The notes below the pieces were generated by a model. It was not told the origin of the DNA. It was given only the letters and a program-made list of their open reading frames with translations, and ran no database searches. Source: Beijerinckiaceae bacterium (GTDB taxonomy: Bacteria > Pseudomonadota > Alphaproteobacteria > Rhizobiales > Beijerinckiaceae). Taken from it: DNA of 11,574 nucleotides. Shown piece by piece: positions 6,436-11,574 of the stretch. Every line of letters starts with the position of its first letter. Position 1 is the first letter of the stretch. The stretch spans positions 1 to 11,574 of the forward strand of contig CANGRU010000023.1 of the NCBI GenBank assembly GCA_947456315.1. The letters are read 5' to 3'. The position numbers and the translations under genes are program-made.

Positions 6436-8439
6436 ATGCCTCACGGCCCGTCAGACCAGATCTCGAACAAGACCGAGGCTGGCACCATTCCACACGGCTC
6501 ACATGGGTCTCAGGATCATCACCATGATCACGGCCATGACCATGGTCATGGGCATGGCAATGGACACGGTCATGATCACGGGCACAGCCATGGCAGCATT
6601 GCGTCGCTGACGCTGGGCTCGATTGGCGTGGTCTATGGCGATATCGGCACCAGCCCGCTTTACGCTTTGCGTGAATCTCTGGTGCATACGGCGGGCGTGG
6701 GCTCGCATGATGAGAATGTGCTGGGCGTGGTCTCGCTGCTCATCTGGGCTTTGTTTCTGATCGTCACCATCAAATATGTGATCTTCGTCATGCGCGCTGA
6801 CAACCGCGGCGAAGGTGGCACATTGGCTTTGATGGCGCTGGCGCAATCGGCCATCGGCCGCCGTTCTATCGGTGTTTTGTTTTTGGGTATTTTGGGAGCG
6901 TCGCTGTTTACGGGCGATGCCATTATCACGCCCGCGATCTCGGTGCTCTCGGCGGTCGAGGGTTTGAAACTCGTCGCACCCGCGCTCGACCATTATGTTT
7001 TGCCGATCACCTTCGTGATCCTGATCACCCTGTTCATGGTGCAAAGTCATGGCACGGGCAGTGTGGCGAAGTTTTTTGGTCCCATCATGGTGTTGTGGTT
7101 TCTGTCGCTGGCGGCGATGGGAGCGTCGCATCTGGGCGATGCGCCACGTATTCTTTATGCGTTCAATCCGCTCTATGGCCTGACCTTCCTGTTCTCGCAC
7201 GGCTTGCTCAGCTTCGTGGTGATGGGTTCGGTGTTTCTCGCCGTGACGGGCGCTGAAGCGCTTTATGCCGATATGGGCCATTTTGGACGTCGCCCCATTC
7301 AGCTCGCATGGTCGTTCTTCGTGCTGCCCGCCTTGGTCATCAATTATCTGGGGCAAGGCGCTTTGTTGCTGGCCAATCCGGAAGCGATGGACAATCCCTT
7401 CTTCCTGATGGCGCCCGATTGGGCGCTGTTGCCGCTGGTCATTCTGGCAACAGTTGCGACCATTATTGCGAGCCAGGCGACAATCACAGGCGCCTTCTCG
7501 CTGGCACGCCAGGCCATTCAATTGGGCCTGTTGCCACGTTTGGAAATCCACCACACATCCGACAAGCAGGAAGGCCAGATCTACATTCCGCGCGTCAATC
7601 GCACTTTGCTGGTCGGCGTGTTGTTGCTGGTGGCCATGTTCAAGTCCTCCAGCGCGCTGGCCTCGGCCTATGGCATTGCGGTGACGGCTTCTATGGTGGT
7701 TGATTCCATGCTCGCCTTCGTCGTGCTCTGGCGTCTCTGGAAATGGCCGGTCTGGCGCGCTTTTGCGACGATGGGCACGTTCTTCGTGATCGAAAGCGTG
7801 TTCTTCTCCGCCAATCTGTTGAAGCTGTTTGAAGGCGGCTGGGTGCCGGTTCTGGTTGGCAGCATGGTTGTCTTGATGATGTGGACATGGCTGCGCGGCT
7901 CGGGCTTTTTGTCCTCCAAGACGCATCGCGATTCCATCCCCATGCGCGATCTCATCCGCATGCTGGAAAAATCCAAACCGACGCGCGTATCTGGCACGGC
8001 TGTGTTCCTCACCTCCGATGCAGAAGTGGCGCCCTCCGCCCTCATGCACAATCTCAAGCACAATAAAGTGCTGCATGAGCGTGTCTTCATTGTCAGTGTG
8101 AACACAGAGCAGACACCGCGTGTCAGCCCCGACAAGCGTTACGAGATCGAAAAGCTGTCTGAGGATTTCACCAAGGTCACGCTGCATTTCGGCTTTATGG
8201 AAAACCCGCGCGTGCCTGCGGCTTTGGCGACCATGCGCAAAGCCGGTCTGAAGTTCGATATTATGACGACATCGTTCTTCCTGGGGCGCCGGTCGCTGAA
8301 AGAAAGCCCCAATTCCGGCATGCCGGTCTGGCAGGATCGTCTCTTCATCATGCTGTCGCGCCAAGCTGCCAATGCGACGGACTTCTTCTCGATTCCATCC
8401 GATCGCGTGGTGGAACTGGGCGCACAAGTCACCGTTTAG
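6436..8439 (+). CDS. kup: KUP-family low-affinity potassium uptake transporter with a His-rich N-terminus
   Basis: This 667-residue inner-membrane protein belongs to the KUP/HAK/KT family, which imports K+ with H+. Family signatures are [10 protein letters not shown] (68-77), DNRGEGG (122-128), [14 protein letters not shown] (271-284), [15 protein letters not shown] (345-359), [20 protein letters not shown] (366-385) and [10 protein letters not shown] (408-417). Many hydrophobic segments span about residues 56-488, consistent with the family's 12 helices, and a cytoplasmic domain follows (about 490-667). The start has AAGGA 8 nt upstream. The oddity is a hydrophilic extension of about 55 residues before the core, with 15 histidines in residues 20-52 alternating with Gly and Asp. 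No other Met occurs before residue 119, so a shorter ATG start that keeps helix 1 is not available. The gene is convergent with ugd, and a short palindrome begins 2 nt after its stop. Confidence 0.95.
   Translation: MPHGPSDQISNKTEAGTIPHGSHGSQDHHHDHGHDHGHGHGNGHGHDHGHSHGSIASLTLGSIGVVYGDIGTSPLYALRESLVHTAGVGSHDENVLGVVSLLIWALFLIVTIKYVIFVMRADNRGEGGTLALMALAQSAIGRRSIGVLFLGILGASLFTGDAIITPAISVLSAVEGLKLVAPALDHYVLPITFVILITLFMVQSHGTGSVAKFFGPIMVLWFLSLAAMGASHLGDAPRILYAFNPLYGLTFLFSHGLLSFVVMGSVFLAVTGAEALYADMGHFGRRPIQLAWSFFVLPALVINYLGQGALLLANPEAMDNPFFLMAPDWALLPLVILATVATIIASQATITGAFSLARQAIQLGLLPRLEIHHTSDKQEGQIYIPRVNRTLLVGVLLLVAMFKSSSALASAYGIAVTASMVVDSMLAFVVLWRLWKWPVWRAFATMGTFFVIESVFFSANLLKLFEGGWVPVLVGSMVVLMMWTWLRGSGFLSSKTHRDSIPMRDLIRMLEKSKPTRVSGTAVFLTSDAEVAPSALMHNLKHNKVLHERVFIVSVNTEQTPRVSPDKRYEIEKLSEDFTKVTLHFGFMENPRVPAALATMRKAGLKFDIMTTSFFLGRRSLKESPNSGMPVWQDRLFIMLSRQAANATDFFSIPSDRVVELGAQVTV
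6517..6591 (+). other. Histidine/glycine/aspartate-rich coding tract in kup
   Basis: Codons 28-52 of kup encode [13 protein letters not shown], then [12 protein letters not shown]. The DNA is a degenerate CAT/CAC-rich tract with irregular GGN and GAT/GAC codons, so it is not a pure tandem repeat but could have grown by slippage. Similar tracts in metal transporters, metallochaperones and urease/hydrogenase accessory proteins bind Zn, Ni or Co. That role in Kup is inference. Confidence 0.8.
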
Positions 8440-8440
8440 T

Positions 8441-8477
8441 CGTCATTGCGAGGAGCATCGCTTCCCTCGCAATGACG
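8441..8477. repeat. Palindromic intergenic repeat, copy 3 (short form)
   Basis: A perfect 13-bp inverted repeat, CGTCATTGCGAGG (8441-8453) and its complement (8465-8477), surrounds an 11-nt loop. It keeps the outer arm of copies 1 and 2 but lacks the inner AGCAATCCAG stem, and looks like an internally deleted copy. It fills almost the whole gap between the convergent kup (stop ends at 8439) and ugd (stop starts at 8487). It may terminate or protect both transcripts, although neither strand shows a T-run. Confidence 0.9.
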
Positions 8478-8486
8478 GCTTTGCGA

Positions 8487-9791
8487 TCAAACCCGCCCGA
8501 TGCTCGAATAGATGAAGCCGTGCTTGGCCATATCGCTCGGGCGATAAATATTGCGCAGATCGACGACCACCGGACTTTTCATGCTCTCTTTCACGCGCTT
8601 CAGATCCAGCGCGCGGAACGCATCCCATTCGGTGACAATCGCCAGAGCATCAGCCCCATCGGCGCAGGCATAGGGCTCTTCTTCAAACACAATGCCCGGC
8701 ATCATGGGGCGCGCTTGATCCATGGCTTCGGGATCAAAAGCATGAACCTTGGCGCCAGCAGCCAGCAATGCTTCGACAATATCGAGCGAAGGCGCATCGC
8801 GCATGTCATCGGTGTTGGGTTTGAAGGCGAGGCCGAGCAGGCCGATCTTCTTACCCTTCACGCTACCACCGCAAGCTGCAATGATGCGCTCGGCCATGGC
8901 TTTCTTGCGGGCTTTGTTGACGCGCTCGACTGTTTCGACAATCTGCACGGGCGCGCCCGCTTCTTGGGCGGTGCGCACAAGGGCCAGCGTATCCTTCGGA
9001 AAGCACGAGCCGCCATAGCCGGGGCCTGCATGCAGGAATTTCGAGCCAATGCGATTATCGAGACCGATGCCGCGTGCAACATCCTGCACATTGGCGCCGA
9101 CTTTTTCGCACAGATCCGCCATTTCATTGATGAAGGTGATCTTGGTCGCCAGAAACGCATTGGCGGCATATTTGATGAGTTCTGATGTGCGCCGACCGGT
9201 GAACAGCAGTGGCGCTTGGTTGAGATAGAGCGGGCGATAGATTTCGCTCATCACGTCACGCGCACGCTCGGTTTCTGCGCCCACCACAATGCGGTCCGGT
9301 CGTTTGAAATCCGAAATGGCAGCGCCCTCGCGCCAGAACTCCGGATTGGAGACCACTGCAAACTCGAGATCGGGACGCGCCTCGCGGATGATCTTTTCAA
9401 CTTCATCGCCGGTGCCGACCGGCACAGTCGATTTGGTCACCACCACGCAATAGCCCGTGATGGCAGCCGCAATCTCTTTGGCCGCGCCATAGACATAGGA
9501 GAGGTCTGCATGTCCATCGCCACGGCGCGACGGCGTGCCCACAGCAATGAAGACAGCATCCGCGCCGCCGACAGCCTGCGCAAGATCCATGGTGAAGGAG
9601 AGGCGCTTCTGCTTCACATTGGCCGCGACGAGATCCTCAAGCCCGGGCTCGAAAATCGGAATCTCGCCACGCTCCAGCATGGCAATGCGATTGGCGTCTT
9701 TATCGACGCAAATCACAGTATGGCCGAAGTCGGCCAGGCAGGCACCGGAAACCAGGCCTACATAGCCTGAGCCGATCATGGCGATACGCAT
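8487..9791 (-). CDS. ugd: UDP-glucose 6-dehydrogenase
   Basis: The 434-residue product is a UDP-glucose/GDP-mannose dehydrogenase-family enzyme that oxidises UDP-glucose twice with NAD+ to UDP-glucuronate, a precursor for exopolysaccharide, capsule or LPS sugars. The N-terminal Rossmann domain has GSGYVGLVSGACLADFGH (7-24), VGTPSRRGDG (84-93) and TKSTVPVGTG (119-128). The substrate and catalytic parts are NPEFWREGAAI (149-159, with catalytic Glu151), SELIKYAANAFLATK (203-217, with Lys207), and GPGYGGSCFPKD (256-267, with the thioester-forming Cys263). The C-terminal UDP-binding domain includes GLAFKPNTDDMRDAPS (320-335). Length is typical. The start at 9791 is chosen because MRIAMIGSGYVGL opens the Rossmann strand and AGAGGG lies about 8 nt upstream; a longer in-frame start at 9920 would reach into maeB. 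Trp153 replaces the Leu usual in NPEFLREG. The gene lies 28 nt after the maeB stop on the same strand, so the two may share a transcript. Confidence 0.95.
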   Translation of the reverse strand: MRIAMIGSGYVGLVSGACLADFGHTVICVDKDANRIAMLERGEIPIFEPGLEDLVAANVKQKRLSFTMDLAQAVGGADAVFIAVGTPSRRGDGHADLSYVYGAAKEIAAAITGYCVVVTKSTVPVGTGDEVEKIIREARPDLEFAVVSNPEFWREGAAISDFKRPDRIVVGAETERARDVMSEIYRPLYLNQAPLLFTGRRTSELIKYAANAFLATKITFINEMADLCEKVGANVQDVARGIGLDNRIGSKFLHAGPGYGGSCFPKDTLALVRTAQEAGAPVQIVETVERVNKARKKAMAERIIAACGGSVKGKKIGLLGLAFKPNTDDMRDAPSLDIVEALLAAGAKVHAFDPEAMDQARPMMPGIVFEEEPYACADGADALAIVTEWDAFRALDLKRVKESMKSPVVVDLRNIYRPSDMAKHGFIYSSIGRV

Positions 9792-9819
9792 CGCAAACCC
9801 TCTTCTAGTGCAGCCGGTA

Positions 9820-11574
9820 TCAGCCGCTGACGTTATAGGCAGCGAGAGCCGCCATATTGACGATGTCGGAATCCTTGGCGCCGAGCGGCACGATCTGCAC
9901 GGGCTTGTTGAGGCCCACAATCATCGGACCGATGACCGTCGCACCACCCAGCTCTTGCAGCATCTTTGTCGAGATGGATGCAGAATGGAAAGCCGGCATG
10001 ATCAGCACATTGGCCGTGTCGGTCAGGCGGCAGAAGGGGTAGGTGCTCATCAATTCCTTGTTGAGCGCCACATCGGCGGCCATTTCGCCGTCATATTCAA
10101 AATCAACGCGCATGGCGTCGAGAATCTTGACGGCTTCGATGACCTTTTCCGAACGCTCACCTTCGGGATGGCCGAAGGTCGAGAATGCGAGCATGGCCAC
10201 ACGCGGCTCATAGCCCAAGCGGCGCGACACGCCGGCGGCTTCAATGGCGATTTGCGCCAGTTCTTCCGCCGTCGGCATTTCGGTGATCGCCGTATCGGCC
10301 ACCAGCACAGGGCGACCACGCGACAGGATCATCGACAGGCCCATGACGCGATGGCCGGGCTTGGGATCGATCACGCGGCGCACTTCTTCGAGTGCAATGG
10401 AGAAATTGCGCGTGACACCGGTCACCATGGCATCGGCATCGCCCAGTGCCACCATGGCAGCGGCGAAATGATTGCGGTCCTGATTGATCAGGCGCGCGCA
10501 ATCGCGGAACAAATAGCCTTTGCGTTGCAGGCGCTCATAGAGGAATTGCGCATAGGCTGTGTTGCGATGGGAGACGCGCGCATTGGCGATTTCAATGCCC
10601 TTGTCTTCCAGATCGACACCGGCAAAAGCGGCGACTTCGGCAATGCGGTCTTCGCGACCCACCAGCACGGCTGTGCCCAACCCCTGATTGACGAAGGAGA
10701 CAGCCGCACGCATGACCTGCTCTTCTTCACCTTCGGCAAAGACGACGCGCTTGGGATAGCGGCGCACGCGATCAATGACGCGTTGCAGAGCGCCGGCCAC
10801 CGGATCGCGGCGGGCCGAAAGCTGCGCGGCATAGGCTTTGAAATCGACAATCGGCTTGCGCGCGACACCCGTTTCCATGGCGGCTTTGGCAACTGCAACC
10901 GGAATCACGCTGATCAGGCGCGGATCGAACGGCACGGGGATGATATATTCCGAACCAAAGCGCGGACGCGCGCCCTCGTAAGCCGCAGCCACTTCATCGG
11001 GCACATCTTCCTGGGCAAGTTCTGCCAGCGCTTTGGCGGCGGCGATTTTCATTTCCATATTGATGGTGGTGGCGCGCACATCGAGTGCGCCACGGAAGAT
11101 GTAGGGAAAGCCCAGAACATTGTTGACCTGATTGGGATAGTCCGAGCGTCCGGTGGCGATGATCACATCATCGCGCACGGCATGGGCTTCTTCGGGTGTG
11201 ATTTCCGGATCAGGATTGGCCATGGCGAAAATGATCGGATTGGGCGCCATGCTTTTGACGAGTTCCGGCGTCAAAGCACCCTTCACCGACAGGCCGAAGA
11301 AAATATCGGCGCCATCCATGGCTTCTTCGAGCGTGCGCTTTTTTGTTTCAACCGCATGCGCCGATTTCCACTGGTTCATGCCTTCCGTCCGGCCCTTGTA
11401 GACAACACCCTTGGTGTCGCAGAGCAGCACATTTTCCGGCGCAAAGCCCATGGCCTTGATGAGATCGAGACAAGCAATGCCCGCAGCCCCCGCGCCATTG
11501 CAGACCAGTTTGGTTTTCTTGATGTCGCGGCCCGTCAGCTGGATGGCATTCAGCATGCCGGCTGCCGCAATGAT
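9820..11574 (-). CDS. maeB: NADP-dependent malic enzyme, MaeB type with C-terminal phosphotransacetylase-like domain (5' end missing)
   Basis: The frame is open from the right edge to a TGA at 9822-9820, giving 584 visible residues. The codons before the internal ATG at 11556 continue as IIAAAG, matching the family, so that ATG is not the start. The full protein should be about 750-770 residues, and the N-terminal malic domain is outside the window. The enzyme decarboxylates malate to pyruvate, making NADPH. Numbering from the internal Met at 11556, the visible features are the cofactor-binding strand and loop LVCNGAGAAGIACLDL (17-32), CDTKGVVYKGR (46-56), ANPDPEI (113-119) and ATGRSDYPNQVNNVLGFPYI (134-153). 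From about 255 to 578 comes the fused phosphotransacetylase-like domain, including VVFAEGEEEQVMRA and GPMIVGLNKPVQIV. In known MaeB proteins this domain is mainly regulatory (acetyl-CoA sensing) and lacks acetyltransferase activity. No terminator is seen before ugd. Confidence 0.95.
   Translation of the reverse strand: MIAAAGMLNAIQLTGRDIKKTKLVCNGAGAAGIACLDLIKAMGFAPENVLLCDTKGVVYKGRTEGMNQWKSAHAVETKKRTLEEAMDGADIFFGLSVKGALTPELVKSMAPNPIIFAMANPDPEITPEEAHAVRDDVIIATGRSDYPNQVNNVLGFPYIFRGALDVRATTINMEMKIAAAKALAELAQEDVPDEVAAAYEGARPRFGSEYIIPVPFDPRLISVIPVAVAKAAMETGVARKPIVDFKAYAAQLSARRDPVAGALQRVIDRVRRYPKRVVFAEGEEEQVMRAAVSFVNQGLGTAVLVGREDRIAEVAAFAGVDLEDKGIEIANARVSHRNTAYAQFLYERLQRKGYLFRDCARLINQDRNHFAAAMVALGDADAMVTGVTRNFSIALEEVRRVIDPKPGHRVMGLSMILSRGRPVLVADTAITEMPTAEELAQIAIEAAGVSRRLGYEPRVAMLAFSTFGHPEGERSEKVIEAVKILDAMRVDFEYDGEMAADVALNKELMSTYPFCRLTDTANVLIMPAFHSASISTKMLQELGGATVIGPMIVGLNKPVQIVPLGAKDSDIVNMAALAAYNVSG

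Noticed and set aside
6499..8427. 642-codon open frame antisense to kup, rich in His, Gln and Arg
   Set aside because: It is a shadow of the kup coding frame in GC-rich DNA. Its composition has no hydrophobic core or family motif, while kup on the + strand has all family signatures and a ribosome binding site.
8441..8477. Copy 3 hairpin considered as a canonical intrinsic terminator
   Set aside because: No T-rich tract follows on either strand. It is better described as a short copy of the palindromic repeat, with possible but unproven terminator activity.
9792..9920. 43-residue upstream extension of Ugd from an ATG at 9920
   Set aside because: It would overlap the maeB 3' end by about 100 nt, and the extra residues precede the Rossmann strand. 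The start at 9791 has a good Shine-Dalgarno.

Overview
The window looks like a chromosomal core region of an alphaproteobacterium, probably of the Hyphomicrobiales (Rhizobiales) or a close relative. The reasons are the gene set (an OlsB-type ornithine lipid acyltransferase, a fused MaeB malic enzyme, HrpB, YifB/ComM and Kup), the GC-rich coding sequence, and a CGTCATTGCGAG palindromic repeat of a type I associate with alphaproteobacterial intergenic regions. The genus cannot be fixed from the sequence alone.

Layout from left to right. (1) The last codons of an unidentified + strand gene overlap, by ATGA, an SDR/epimerase-like gene (76-927, +). (2) A palindromic repeat separates that gene from a three-gene minus-strand series read right to left: hrpB (6240-3739), a second repeat copy, comM/yifB (3548-2010) and olsB (1910-999). 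(3) A 195-bp divergent intergenic region (6241-6435) holds a 9-bp tandem repeat and two hairpins. (4) kup (6436-8439, +) encodes a potassium transporter with a strikingly histidine-rich N-terminus. (5) A third, short repeat copy lies between the convergent ends of kup and ugd. (6) ugd (9791-8487, -) lies 28 nt downstream of maeB (9820 to beyond the right edge, -), whose 5' end is missing.

The genes do not form one pathway. They cover nucleic-acid processing (HrpB, ComM), envelope chemistry (OlsB makes lyso-ornithine lipid; Ugd makes UDP-glucuronate for polysaccharides), potassium uptake (Kup) and central carbon metabolism (MaeB). No stretch over 300 bases lacks a gene. I see no tRNA, rRNA, CRISPR array, transposase, phage gene or defence cassette, and I do not think the window contains a new multi-gene system.

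The points most worth a second look are small-scale: the three repeat copies, each at a gene's 3' end; the copy that supplies the SDR gene's last codons and stop; the His-rich extension of Kup; and leader hairpins or possible operators in front of comM, olsB, hrpB and kup.
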